A program made the translations under genes and the position numbers. Shown here piece by piece: positions 16,630 through 24,713 of a DNA stretch of 64,000 bases (position 1 is its first letter; each line of letters starts with the position of its first letter). Origin of the DNA: Bacillus cereus G9842 (lineage in GTDB: Bacteria > Bacillota > Bacilli > Bacillales > Bacillaceae_G); the NCBI RefSeq assembly GCF_000021305.1, contig NC_011772.1:2456001-2520000 (forward strand), given 5' to 3'. The notes below the pieces were generated by a model. It saw only the letters and a list, made by a program, of their open reading frames with translations. It had not been told where the DNA came from and did not search any database.

Positions 16630-17331
16630 ATGAAAAAATTAAGGTTGTTAACATTTGAAAATATAGTAGAACCTCTTTTAAATGAAAAGGTATCATTTAT
16701 ATACTTTCCTATTGAATGGCTGGACATCGTAGAGATACATTATAAGACGTTTTTATTAACGAGTAAGTTGAAACGTTTGAATGAAAGACTGTATGATATG
16801 TTTTCTGATATATTGTTTATTCAGCATAATCCGTACGTATTAAATGAAAATACACCATGGATTGTATCAAAAGAACCTATTAAACAAGAGCAGCTCAATT
16901 ATATTTTTCAAAGTTGGTATGAGATTATTCATGATTGGAAACCAAATAAATTAGTAGAGCCACCAAAATATGAATGGCAATCCGATTTGATTTCTAATTT
17001 GCCAGTACTACATGATAATGAAACGTATTCTAAGTGGGTGCCCGCTTTAATCTCACATATTTTTTGTGAGCGTCCTATATATTTAGAAAATACAAATGCA
17101 GAAGAAATCTATTTTTCTCCTCTTAGATCACAAAATATTTGTGAGGCGATGTCAGGGCCAATAAAAGATGAAAAAACACAAGATTTTTTCTCCTATGTAT
17201 ATCGATTCGAATGCATAACCCGTGGTGGTGAGAACGCTCCATTATTAAATATTTCAATAGGGATTCGGAGATTTTATCAAGAATATAAGATGATAGGTCA
17301 AACAAACCTTGATATGACAACGTTTGTTTGA
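16630..17331 (+). CDS. pPIWI-RE protein, N-terminal part, interrupted by the prophage
   Basis: A 233-residue frame starting MKKLRLLTFENIVEPLLNEK. Residues 1-219 are the native 5' part of a gene whose 3' part lies at 59398-61140. The last 14 residues (after YQEY) are read from prophage DNA and are foreign. It matches the DUF3962-type N-terminal module of pPIWI-RE proteins, Argonaute/PIWI relatives linked to defence against invading DNA. The 14-bp att core TATCAAGAATATAA at 17275-17288 encodes the YQEY junction in frame on both sides. RBS GAAAGGAAAG precedes the ATG. The fragment lacks the MID and RNase H parts, so it should be inactive while the prophage is integrated. Confidence 0.8.
   Translation: MKKLRLLTFENIVEPLLNEKVSFIYFPIEWLDIVEIHYKTFLLTSKLKRLNERLYDMFSDILFIQHNPYVLNENTPWIVSKEPIKQEQLNYIFQSWYEIIHDWKPNKLVEPPKYEWQSDLISNLPVLHDNETYSKWVPALISHIFCERPIYLENTNAEEIYFSPLRSQNICEAMSGPIKDEKTQDFFSYVYRFECITRGGENAPLLNISIGIRRFYQEYKMIGQTNLDMTTFV
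17275..17288 (+). other. attL core
   Basis: TATCAAGAATATAA, in frame as codons for YQEY of the pPIWI-RE gene. The identical core is at 59398-59411. Possible arm-type integrase sites TTGCAAACA lie just inside, at about 17347-17366. Confidence 0.88.
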
Positions 17332-17369
17332 CTTTTTTTGATGAAATGCAAACATTTTGCAAACATAGG

Positions 17370-18479
17370 TTATCCAAAGATACTTTTACCGAAGTTTTTA
17401 ACTGCTTCTTCCTGCATATTCGGTAAAACATGAGAATAGACACTTAATGTCATTGAAATATCTGTATGACCTAATCTCTCACTGATGATTTTAGGGTTAA
17501 CTCCTTGTTTCAATAGTATAGTTGCGTGTGTATGTCTTAAATCATGGAATTTAATTTCTTTTATACCTACTTTGTGTGTCGCCCTAATGAAACTTTTTCT
17601 GAAATGTGCTCTTTTTATGATTCTTCCAAACTCATTACAATTTATTAAATCTTGATCTAGATAAGCAGAGCCAAACCTTAATTTCTCTTTATTAATTAAA
17701 ATCTTATGTTTTTTTAAGGCTACTATTGTTTCATTAGGTACAGGAATTGTGCGTTTTGACGAATTTGTTTTTGCAGTTTTTTTGATTTTATTGTCATGAC
17801 CAGATGTTTGATTTATTGTAACGGTATGTTTTTCAAAATCAATGTCCTGCCATCGTAACCCTAGAACTTCTCCCAGACGCATACCTGTAGTTATTGCAAG
17901 TAGATACCCAATGTGATATCGTGATTCTTGTGAATGAGCTAAAAATTTTTTCACTTCTTCCTCTGTCCAAGTCTGGATAGAGGTTTTTTCTTTTTTAGGT
18001 ATCTCAGCAAAATCTGCTGGATTTCGAGAAATAATATTTTGTTTTACAGCTAGGTTTAAAGCGCTCTTTAAAATTCTATGCATAAGCAGAATGGAATTAT
18101 TTGTAATACCTTTATTTATCGCAGTCTTATAGCATTTTTGAATGTGCATAACATTTAATTTATGGAGTGCGACCATTCCTATACTAGGTATAACATGTTG
18201 GTTGATAAATGCCCTATAGCCAGCAAAGGTACTCTTTTGTATACTCATACTTTTAATTTCTAGCCAATGATTTAGGTAATCTTTTAGCGTAACTTTAGAT
18301 GGCTCTATAAAAGTTCCTTCATTCAACTCTGTAATTTTCTTTGCCACATCAGCCTGTGCTTCTTTTTTTGTCTTATACCCAGAAAACCACTTCTGTCTTC
18401 TTTTTCCTGTCTCTGGATCAGGCCCGATATCAATAACAATACAATACTTATTTCCTCGTTTTCGAATATGTCCTTTCAC
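17370..18479 (-). CDS. int: Phage tyrosine integrase
   Basis: A 369-residue site-specific recombinase. The N-terminal arm-binding domain (GKRRQKWFSGYKTKKEAQ) is followed by a SAM-like core-binding domain (about 60-165, LKDYLNHWLEIK) and the catalytic domain with Arg201 (TTGMRLGEVLGLRW), His312-Arg315 (FHDLRHTH), His338 (RLGHTDI) and nucleophile Tyr348 (LSVYSHV). All catalytic residues are present. The start is a GTG at 18479 with AAGGAGTG upstream. It reads toward attL, 81 bp from the core repeat, as in many Gram-positive prophages. It should carry out integration into and, with an excisionase, excision from the pPIWI-RE gene. Confidence 0.95.
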   Translation of the reverse strand: MKGHIRKRGNKYCIVIDIGPDPETGKRRQKWFSGYKTKKEAQADVAKKITELNEGTFIEPSKVTLKDYLNHWLEIKSMSIQKSTFAGYRAFINQHVIPSIGMVALHKLNVMHIQKCYKTAINKGITNNSILLMHRILKSALNLAVKQNIISRNPADFAEIPKKEKTSIQTWTEEEVKKFLAHSQESRYHIGYLLAITTGMRLGEVLGLRWQDIDFEKHTVTINQTSGHDNKIKKTAKTNSSKRTIPVPNETIVALKKHKILINKEKLRFGSAYLDQDLINCNEFGRIIKRAHFRKSFIRATHKVGIKEIKFHDLRHTHATILLKQGVNPKIISERLGHTDISMTLSVYSHVLPNMQEEAVKNFGKSIFG

Positions 18480-19023
18480 TTAAAACACTCCTTCATTTGT
18501 TTTGAATCATGTTGTATAAGTCTAGTTGTAATTTTGCTGCTATGAAAATTACATGTTTGGACATATCAGCGATGGGTATATTTTACCATATAAAAATGAA
18601 TTCAGTTATAGTGTAGGGGTTTCATTTGCTGTTAAACAATAGTGAAATGTCTATTCCTGTTGTAAATGCAATATTGCATATTTTTTTAGGAAGTCTAAAA
18701 AACAAGGAGTATATTAATATTTTTAACTTTCTCAAGTATTTTCAGAATATGAGAGAATAGATGTTTGGGTTATTTGTGATAGAATATTCTTAATAATATA
18801 ATTTGACGGAACGAAAAAGACCCATAGCGTGTGTAATTGTGCTGGGAACACTTTTACACCGTTTGCCCTAATTGTAGTAGGGAAAACATTTGCCATGAGC
18901 CTTTCAGTTACGACTATGCGTAACATATACGGCTAGTATAACACAACTTTTAGATGTAATTCATCATTAAGGTGCGTTTTCATGATAGGGAAGTGTGTCT
19001 TGTTCCAATAAGGGGGACAAAAC
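18480..19023. other. Intergenic region between int and aimR with palindromes
   Basis: No convincing gene in about 540 bp. It holds a perfect 14-bp palindrome ATGCAATATTGCAT (18666-18679), possibly an operator, and a hairpin GTGTAA...TTACAC (18831-18859) with an inner GTG/CAC pairing. Promoters of int and aimR must lie here. A 64-codon minus frame (18732-18926) has no ribosome binding site. Confidence 0.4.
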
Positions 19024-20175
19024 ATGTGGAAAGCTCTAAATCAAATTGAAAAAGAGTTATGTGCAGCTGGAATAAGAAAAAATAAACTAGCAAATTATTG
19101 GGGAGTTAAGCCAAGTACTGTTACAAAAGTTTTTAAAGGTAACACAGACATGAGTTTTGGCTTTCTTTCTAAGACAGTCATCCTATTAAACAAAGGCATA
19201 CAGGTTCAAGAAAATTTGTTAACAGATTATATATATATAACGAAACCAAAATCAGAAAACTTACGTGAGGCAATGGAGGATTTAGCTTTAAGGGGAAAGT
19301 TTAATCTATTAATTAATATTATCAATAGTGAATCACAATCAAAGGTAGCAGAAAATAGAGAATTTGCTAATGTGTATAGAATTATATATAGACGATATAT
19401 AGGTGAGATTGATGCTACACAGTACCATAAGGCATTAAGCCTGGAAAGTAAATCAATAAGAACATCAGAGATGGAAGTGTTAATTGAAATTTTATTATGT
19501 CAAGCGCAATATCAATCGGGTAATTTTACTTCTTTAAATGAGCGATTAAAATCTCTTGAAATAAAAATAAATAAAATAAGTAATAGGTACATTCGAGAAT
19601 GTTATAAATTACGATATAAAGAAGCCATTGCCGTTACTTCGTTGCAGGGTGGTGAAGTCAGTGAAGCAAGGCATTTTAGCATGGAACTATTAGATGATCT
19701 TGAATGGGATAACTTTTTTTCTTTTCCAAAAGTAAATGCATATTTAAAGTTAGGTGAATCTTATATTTTTTCAGCGAATGAATATGAGAAGGCAAAATAT
19801 TATTTGGAAAAGACTCTTGAAGTGATAGGGGATAGTAAGGTTAATGGAATTGAGAGAAAAAGAAAAATGGTGCAACATACATTATCATTTCTAAAAATTC
19901 ATCATGATAAAGGAATTAGTAGCTTAGATGTTGTCCATTCAGGTGAATTAGCATATTTAAGGATTAAACAAGGTAAGAAAATTGAAGCGAGAAAACTATT
20001 AAATCAATTAAAAGAGAAGAATGGAAGATTAACAGACATACAGACTGCATATTTAGGTTTAACATATGAAGGTATTCAAAAAGAAGAGTTAATGAAACGT
20101 TCTCTTTTGATGTGTCAAAAATCAGGGAATATATTTTATTCGAATTTACCAAAAATACACTTGGGTTTAATTTGA
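19024..20175 (+). CDS. aimR: AimR-like arbitrium receptor and transcription factor
   Basis: A 383-residue regulator. Residues 1-60 form a helix-turn-helix (KNKLANYWGVKPSTVTKVFKG). The rest is helical with tetratricopeptide-type repeats (for example VNAYLKLGESYIFSANEYEKAKYYLEKTLEV and SGELAYLRIKQGKKIEARKLLNQL), the layout and length of SPbeta-group AimR. In the arbitrium system AimR binds DNA when peptide is scarce and favours lysis; bound peptide turns it off and favours lysogeny. A 48-codon peptide precursor gene follows 37 bp downstream, confirming the context. RBS AAGGGGGA precedes the ATG. Another Rap/PlcR-type peptide receptor is the main alternative. Confidence 0.85.
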   Translation: MWKALNQIEKELCAAGIRKNKLANYWGVKPSTVTKVFKGNTDMSFGFLSKTVILLNKGIQVQENLLTDYIYITKPKSENLREAMEDLALRGKFNLLINIINSESQSKVAENREFANVYRIIYRRYIGEIDATQYHKALSLESKSIRTSEMEVLIEILLCQAQYQSGNFTSLNERLKSLEIKINKISNRYIRECYKLRYKEAIAVTSLQGGEVSEARHFSMELLDDLEWDNFFSFPKVNAYLKLGESYIFSANEYEKAKYYLEKTLEVIGDSKVNGIERKRKMVQHTLSFLKIHHDKGISSLDVVHSGELAYLRIKQGKKIEARKLLNQLKEKNGRLTDIQTAYLGLTYEGIQKEELMKRSLLMCQKSGNIFYSNLPKIHLGLI

Positions 20176-20212
20176 ATAATTGGTATAGTTGTCTTCGGAA
20201 AGAGGTGAAATA

Positions 20213-20359
20213 ATGAAAAAAATAATTACAATCATTCCTGCGCTATTAATAGCTGCTACATTATTCATTAACACTGATTCTATAAAAGAAAAGCCTAGTA
20301 CAAATAATTCAAAATCTACAATTCAACATATGATGGTTGACCCTGGTGGCGGCTGGTAA
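20213..20359 (+). CDS. aimP: AimP-like arbitrium signal peptide precursor
   Basis: A 48-residue secreted peptide. An N-terminal signal sequence (MKKIITIIPALLIAATLFIN) is followed by a polar linker (TDSIKEKPSTNNSKST) and the C terminus IQHMMVDPGGGW. In characterised systems the mature signal is the last six residues, so DPGGGW is predicted here. That differs from the RGA-ending peptides of phi3T and SPbeta. RBS AGAGGTGAAATA precedes the ATG. It lies directly downstream of aimR and is followed by a hairpin. Confidence 0.85.
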   Translation: MKKIITIIPALLIAATLFINTDSIKEKPSTNNSKSTIQHMMVDPGGGW

Positions 20360-20386
20360 AATACATAATAAAGGTTTATATATATT

Positions 20387-20422
20387 ACAAATGACATCGT
20401 CTTAATTGACGATGTCATTTGT
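20387..20422 (+). terminator. Hairpin after aimP
   Basis: A 15-bp perfect stem (ACAAATGACATCGTC with its complement) and a 6-nt loop. The U tail is weak. A terminator between aimP and aimX is the control point in SPbeta-group phages. Confidence 0.6.
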
Positions 20423-20514
20423 AGTTTTAGGAGAAATTTCTTTTTTTACTGAAAGAAGAAAAAAGAAATTATTGTAAAAAAAATACAAAAATAAAAAGAG
20501 GGAGATCGAAGAAG

Positions 20515-20643
20515 ATGAAGAGCAAAGAAGGGGAAGTTAATCTAATTAAACAAGCTTTATTACTTTTGCAAGAAGAAGATAATCCAAAAGAGAAATTATT
20601 TTCTATTTGTTTGAGTGAATCTAAAAAAGAAAAAGTTATGTAA
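20515..20643 (+). CDS. Small ORF at the aimX position, 42 aa
   Basis: Starts MKSKEGEVNLIKQALLLLQEEDN and ends KKEKVM. It is small, charged and helical. It sits right after the aimP hairpin and before a strong terminator, the position of aimX, the AimR-activated anti-lysogeny element of phi3T. There is no recognisable sequence motif, so the aimX role is positional inference. GAGGGAG lies upstream at a rather long spacing. Confidence 0.5.
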   Translation: MKSKEGEVNLIKQALLLLQEEDNPKEKLFSICLSESKKEKVM

Positions 20644-20677
20644 AAAAGACTATCTAACTTTCTTGGATAGTCTTTTT
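20643..20677. terminator. Bidirectional intrinsic terminator
   Basis: Stem AAAAAGACTATC/GATAGTCTTTTT between the convergent small ORF and the cI-like gene. Confidence 0.85.
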
Positions 20678-20680
20678 ACA

Positions 20681-21034
20681 CTACATATTTCCTTTAGATT
20701 TCTCGTAGTTCACAAACATCTCTAATTGCTCTAATGCTTTTTTTCGTTGTTCTTCAGGTAAGTCATTAATGATTTGAAGAATTTCGTGTGCTTCTTTTGT
20801 TAACTGTAAGTCTTCGCCCGCTGTTAAATCTGGTGAATCAGATAAACCTAACAAATAATCTGTTGTTACTTTTAAATAATTTGCTATCTTCTGAAGTGTA
20901 CGTGTACCGGGTGCTTTTTTTCCCTCGACATAATTATAAACAGAAACATGACTAACACCAATTGCATCAGCTAACTGTTGTTGGGTGATGCTCTTCTTTT
21001 CAATTAATGACTTCAATCTCTCATGACTAAACAT
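20681..21034 (-). CDS. cI-like phage repressor, XRE-family HTH
   Basis: A 117-residue protein (from the ATG at 21034; a GTG at 21046 is also in frame). An XRE helix-turn-helix occupies about 8-62 (LIEKKSITQQQLADAIGVSHVSVYNYVEGKKAPGTRTLQKIANYLKVTTDYLLG), then a helical C-terminal segment with EILQIINDLPEEQRKKALEQLEMFV, probably for dimerisation. It is divergent from cro across palindromic operators. It lacks a peptidase domain, so RecA-linked self-cleavage is not expected. Confidence 0.9.
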   Translation of the reverse strand: MFSHERLKSLIEKKSITQQQLADAIGVSHVSVYNYVEGKKAPGTRTLQKIANYLKVTTDYLLGLSDSPDLTAGEDLQLTKEAHEILQIINDLPEEQRKKALEQLEMFVNYEKSKGNM

Positions 21035-21114
21035 AATAAAAAACACCCCAAGTTTATTTTATATGAAATTATTTTTTCTTAATTAATATTATGGTGTCAC
21101 ACTGTCATTATATA

Positions 21115-21129
21115 TTAACTATCAGTTAA
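21115..21129. promoter_or_regulatory. Operator-like palindrome in the cI/cro region
   Basis: TTAACTATCAGTTAA, related to the TTAAC...GTTAA operators at 21174 and 22821. Confidence 0.55.
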
Positions 21130-21173
21130 GTGGAAAGGTAATTTTTTTTGAAAAAAGTTTTGGGAAACACTTG

Positions 21174-21194
21174 AACTTAACTTTTGGTTAAGTT
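21174..21194. promoter_or_regulatory. Operator AACTTAAC-N5-GTTAAGTT
   Basis: A perfect 8+8 bp inverted repeat with a 5-bp spacer between the divergent cI-like and cro genes. The same arms recur at 22821-22841, so it is likely bound by the cI or Cro dimer. Confidence 0.7.
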
Positions 21195-21319
21195 ATTATG
21201 TAATTAACAACAAAAACGGAAGAGAGGAGTTGTTTATGAAAACTCTAAAGCAGCTACGTGTAGAACAGGGGTATACATGTAAGGAAGTAGCTGAAGCCGT
21301 GGGTATTACTGAAGTTTAT

Positions 21320-22714
21320 CATTTTAGCCAAGAAGACTCCTTCCTCAAGGAGCGTGAAGGGTCACAGCACAGTGAGTAGGTGGGAGATGAATTGGCTTCG
21401 AACAAGGGGTGGCAGGAAGCCATCTTAATTGTTCGACATATAGAAAGTGTTACTCCACTATCTATCGAATATACGTTCGGTGTATAATAGTCATATACCG
21501 AAATGGAGGTGAATGAAATGATGATTAATAAAGCCTATAAGTTTCGTATCTATCCAAATAAAGCACAAGCAATTCTAATCAACAAAACGATTGGTTGTTC
21601 TCGCTTTGTATTCAATCATTTCCTATCCTTATGGGATCACGCATACAAAGAGACAGGAAAAGGCTTGACCTATGGTACATGCTCTGCCAAACTACCTGCC
21701 ATGAAGAAAGAGTTTGTTTGGCTAAAAGAAGTGGATAGTATTGCGATTCAGTCGTCTGTTCGCAACCTTACGGATGCCTATACACGCTTTTTCAAAAAAC
21801 AAAACAGCGCCCCGCGCTTTAAATCTAAGAAAAACAACGTACAATCTTATACCACAAAACAAACAAATGAAAACATTGCTGTTATAGAAAACAAAATTAA
21901 ATTGCCAAAACTAGGGCTTGTTCGATTTGCCAAAAGTAGTGAAGTAAAGGGACGTATTGTAAATGCTACAGTTAGACGGAACCCTTCTGGTAGATATTTT
22001 GTGTCATTGTTAGTTGAAACAGAAGTACAAGAACTTCCGAAAACAAATTCTTACATTGGAATAGATGTAGGACTAAAAGATTTCGCTATTTTGTCAGATG
22101 GAAGACCCTATAAAAATCCGAAGTTTTTCCGATCATTAGAAGCTAAGTTGGCGAAAGCACAGCGTGTTCTTTCTAGAAGAATGAAAGGATCTTCTCGCTG
22201 GAATAAGCAACGAGTAAAGGTAGCTAGAATTCATGAATACATTTCAAATGCTAGAAAAGATTACTTAGACAAAATCTCAACTGAAATCATCAAAAACCAC
22301 GATGTTATCGGTATTGAGAATTTGCAAGTATCGAATATGTTAAAGAATCATAAGTTAGCAAAAGCAATTAGTGAAGTGTCTTGGTCGCAATTTCGATACA
22401 TGTTAGAATACAAAGCAAAATGGTACGGCAAACAAGTCATTGTCGTATCGAAAACATTTGCTTCCAGCCAATTATGCTCTTGTTGTGGATATCAGAACAA
22501 AGACGTTAAAAATCTAAACCTACGTGAATGGGACTGTCCTTCTTGTCGTACACACCATGATAGGGATATTAACGCAAGTATCAATATAAAAAATGAAGCG
22601 ATAAGGCTTCTAACCGCAAGGACTGCGGGGTTAGCCTAATCAACTAGAGTTCGATAGAACTCTTTACTTAGGAATCCCTCACTTCTAAACGAAGTGAAAG
22701 TGGGGGTAGTTCAA
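21320..22714 (+). mobile_element. TnpB-only insertion element, copy 1 (1395 bp, IS605/IS1341-like)
   Basis: Left end CATTTTAGCC directly after TTTAT, right end GTGGGGGTAGTTCAA. The left end has a hairpin (CTCCTT/AAGGAG) and the right end a hairpin (CACTTC/GAAGTG), as in IS200/IS605 elements, which have no terminal inverted repeats and no target duplication. No tnpA is present. The reconstructed cro frame fixes both ends to the base. Confidence 0.9.
21518..22639 (+). CDS. tnpB: TnpB-family RNA-guided nuclease (OrfB), copy 1
   Basis: 373 residues. An N-terminal helix-rich part ([27 protein letters not shown] without a gap) precedes the RuvC domain with Asp183 (GIDVGLKDF), Glu267 (IGIENL) and Asp350 (HDRDINAS), and a zinc finger (LCSCCG and CPSC around 320-343). 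All catalytic residues are kept. TnpB is the ancestor of Cas12, guided by an RNA from the element's right end to cut next to a target motif matching the insertion site, here predicted TTTAT. The ATG at 21518 follows GGAGGTGAATGA; the upstream frame from 21503 contains that RBS. Confidence 0.93.
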   Translation: MMINKAYKFRIYPNKAQAILINKTIGCSRFVFNHFLSLWDHAYKETGKGLTYGTCSAKLPAMKKEFVWLKEVDSIAIQSSVRNLTDAYTRFFKKQNSAPRFKSKKNNVQSYTTKQTNENIAVIENKIKLPKLGLVRFAKSSEVKGRIVNATVRRNPSGRYFVSLLVETEVQELPKTNSYIGIDVGLKDFAILSDGRPYKNPKFFRSLEAKLAKAQRVLSRRMKGSSRWNKQRVKVARIHEYISNARKDYLDKISTEIIKNHDVIGIENLQVSNMLKNHKLAKAISEVSWSQFRYMLEYKAKWYGKQVIVVSKTFASSQLCSCCGYQNKDVKNLNLREWDCPSCRTHHDRDINASINIKNEAIRLLTARTAGLA

Positions 22715-22820
22715 TATTGGTATATAGAAAACGGGAAGCGTCGACCTTATTATGATTTAATTGTGAAAATTGCTGAGTTTTTCAAGGTGAAGTTAGATGC
22801 AATTAAAATTTTTTGCCCAT

Positions 22821-22841
22821 AACTTAACCTTTAGTTAAGTT
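22821..22841. promoter_or_regulatory. Operator AACTTAAC-N5-GTTAAGTT downstream of cro
   Basis: Same arms and spacing as the operator at 21174-21194, plus a half site GGTTAAGT just after. It starts at the cro stop codon and precedes the excisionase-like gene, so the repressor may control the early operon at two places. Confidence 0.65.
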
Positions 22842-22878
22842 ATGGTTGGTTAAGTGAATTAGAAAGGAGCAAAATAAA

Positions 22879-23145
22879 ATGGGATTAGATCAAATCATTA
22901 AAGAGTCAATCCGCGAAGTTGTTCGCGAAGAAATTCAAGCAGCTTTAGCTTCATTCCAACAACAATCGCAACCAAACAAGGTAATGAGGGTGAAAGAAGC
23001 AGCTGCTTACCTCAATATAGCGGTTTGTAGAATGTATGAATTAGCAAATCACCCACATTTTCCAGTGATCAGGGAAGGACGTAAATTACTTTTCTTGCAA
23101 AAGGATTTAGAAGCTTGGCTTGAAGCACAAAAGGAGGTGATTTAG
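22879..23145 (+). CDS. Excisionase-like helix-turn-helix protein
   Basis: 88 residues. A coiled N-terminal third (IKESIREVVREEIQAALASFQQQ) is joined to a winged HTH of the MerR/excisionase type (MRVKEAAAYLNIAVCRMYELANHPHFPVIREGRKLLFLQKDLEAWLE is the family pattern in two parts). It binds DNA; it may be an Xis or an early regulator. First gene of the early operon, RBS AGAAAGGAGC. Confidence 0.8.
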   Translation: MGLDQIIKESIREVVREEIQAALASFQQQSQPNKVMRVKEAAAYLNIAVCRMYELANHPHFPVIREGRKLLFLQKDLEAWLEAQKEVI

Positions 23146-23309
23146 TGGAAGATACAACCTCATTAGCTATATTAGCGATATTAATTGCATGTGGTTCATG
23201 TTTGTTTTACATAACTTATGAGCCGATAAAACAATGGGCTAGGAGTGATGTGAAGCAAAGTAAAAAGACCCATGGCAGTGGGTCCTTTTCAAAAAATAAG
23301 TTGTTATAA
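23145..23309 (+). CDS. Small phage membrane protein, 54 aa
   Basis: GTG start overlapping the previous stop (TAGTG) with AAGGAGGTGA upstream. One hydrophobic helix (TSLAILAILIACGSCLFYITY), then a basic tail (IKQWARSDVKQSKKTHG). The gene contains a hairpin GACCCATGGCAGTGGGTC near its end. Function unknown. Confidence 0.65.
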   Translation: MEDTTSLAILAILIACGSCLFYITYEPIKQWARSDVKQSKKTHGSGSFSKNKLL

Positions 23310-23366
23310 GTATACCACGGAAAGTAGGGAGATAGCGCATTGGTTTTATGAAAAGGAGTGAAAACT

Positions 23367-24431
23367 ATGAACACCAAGGTATTACAAATAGGGCAAATAA
23401 ATTTTCGTGGCAATGTTATAGATCATGGATGGTTTAAAACACTTACATTAGATAATGGTAAACCTAATATTGTTGCAATTACTATCTTAGGAGAAATTGT
23501 TTATTGGTATAAACCTACTGAAGTAAGTAGTGAAGAATCTAGTCAAGTTCAATATAAACAAAAGTTTAAGGCAGACACGCTTCAAAAGAGCTATCAACAA
23601 TTAGCCGATTCATTTGGATTTACAAAAAGACAAGTAAAAGAAGCATGTGACTTTCTGAAAGAACGTGAACTTATAAAAATTGAATTTAGGACGATTCTTG
23701 TTAACGGAACTAGGTGTAATAACGTTATGTATGTTGAACCTGTACCTGAAATGATTCAGAAAATATCCATTATGTATTGGGGAAATGGTAACCCTCCTAC
23801 ACTGAAAAGTAATAGCCCTGTTACTTTAGAAAGCAAGAGGGTCTTACATTCTAAAGTAATACCCTCCTACGATAAAACGGAAGAGTCTCTTACACTAGAA
23901 CGTAAGACAAATACAGAGATTACTACAAATATTACTACAGAGATTACTACAAATATAAATGATGATGCTACTTCATCTCAGAAATTAATTGATCAAGAAT
24001 TTAAAATTAGTTACAACTTTTTACTTGAAAAGGGAATTCCTTTAAGTGAAATTGCAATTCAAGAATTAGGTGAGTTTTGCGATAGATTCGGTAATGAATT
24101 AGTTATTCACGCTGTTAATAAAGCAATTGATGAAAATGTACCAAAGTGGAGATATATTCGCAGTATTTTAAGTAGTTGGGAAAAGGAAAAAGTAAAAACA
24201 TTAAATGATGTTGCTGCTTTAGATACTCGATTTGAAATGAGTAAGAAAAACAACAAACGTACTGGTAAAGGTTATTCCAAACGAACGGAAGTTGTACCGG
24301 ATTGGTTACGCAAACAAGAAGAACAAGAGCCAATACAGCAGCCACATCAAACTCAAAGCGATGATCTTGAAAATAATAAGAAACGTTTGGATGAGATTCT
24401 AAATAAATATAAAAATACTAAAGGAGAGTAA
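23367..24431 (+). CDS. Phage replication protein with DnaD-like domain
   Basis: 354 residues. The N-terminal part reads as a winged helix for primosome loading (GEIVYWYKP..., TLQKSYQQLADSFGFTKRQVKEACDFLKERELIKIEF). A repetitive Thr/Asn linker (ITTNITTEITTNI) follows. The C-terminal DnaB_2/DnaD domain includes YNFLLEKGIPLSEIAIQELG and VPKWRYIRSILSSWEKEKV, the YIRSIL pattern being typical. It likely remodels the origin and recruits the host helicase loader. No phage helicase or loader follows, so the host supplies these. The ATG at 23367 is eight bases after AAAAGGAG. Confidence 0.85.
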   Translation: MNTKVLQIGQINFRGNVIDHGWFKTLTLDNGKPNIVAITILGEIVYWYKPTEVSSEESSQVQYKQKFKADTLQKSYQQLADSFGFTKRQVKEACDFLKERELIKIEFRTILVNGTRCNNVMYVEPVPEMIQKISIMYWGNGNPPTLKSNSPVTLESKRVLHSKVIPSYDKTEESLTLERKTNTEITTNITTEITTNINDDATSSQKLIDQEFKISYNFLLEKGIPLSEIAIQELGEFCDRFGNELVIHAVNKAIDENVPKWRYIRSILSSWEKEKVKTLNDVAALDTRFEMSKKNNKRTGKGYSKRTEVVPDWLRKQEEQEPIQQPHQTQSDDLENNKKRLDEILNKYKNTKGE

Positions 24432-24434
24432 GGT

Positions 24435-24713
24435 ATGAAAAACACGGGCGTCGCAAGAAAAGTGGACGAGCTAGGTCGTGTAGTAATCCCAGTAGAGTTA
24501 CGCAGAACTTTAGGGATTGCCGAAGGAACGGCACTAGATTTTCATGTCGATGGTGAAAACATTGTTTTAAGAAAACAAGAAAAGTCATGCTATGTAACGG
24601 GTCAAGTGTCTGAATCCAACATTGAATTGTTAAATGGGCGAATGTTTTTGAGTAAGAAAGCTGCAATCGAGTTACTGGACCTCCTTCAAAAGAATGTGAC
24701 GGAACATGCCTAA
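24435..24713 (+). CDS. AbrB/SpoVT-type transcription regulator
   Basis: 92 residues. The N-terminal swapped-hairpin DNA-binding domain is clear: KNTGVARKVDELGRVVIPVELRRTLGI, then AEGTALDFHVDGENIVLRK. A C-terminal region (about 50-92) resembles the multimerisation part of AbrB. Host AbrB controls transition-state genes; a phage copy could alter host sporulation or its own early genes. It starts four bases after the replication gene. Confidence 0.92.
   Translation: MKNTGVARKVDELGRVVIPVELRRTLGIAEGTALDFHVDGENIVLRKQEKSCYVTGQVSESNIELLNGRMFLSKKAAIELLDLLQKNVTEHA

Larger units (their letters stand above)
21236..22822 (+). pseudogene. cro-like HTH gene split by insertion element copy 1
   Basis: The 5' part (21236-21319) encodes MKTLKQLRVEQGYTCKEVAE...GITEVY. 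The 3' part (22715-22822) encodes YWYIENGKRRPYYDLIVKIAEFFKV and ends KIFCP. Joined without the 1395-bp element they give a 63-residue XRE protein in one frame, with no target duplication. It lies divergent from the repressor and so is the expected Cro. The insertion should abolish it. Confidence 0.85.

Noticed and set aside
18732..18926. 64-codon minus-strand frame between int and aimR
   Set aside because: No ribosome binding site and no family resemblance; kept only as part of the intergenic description.
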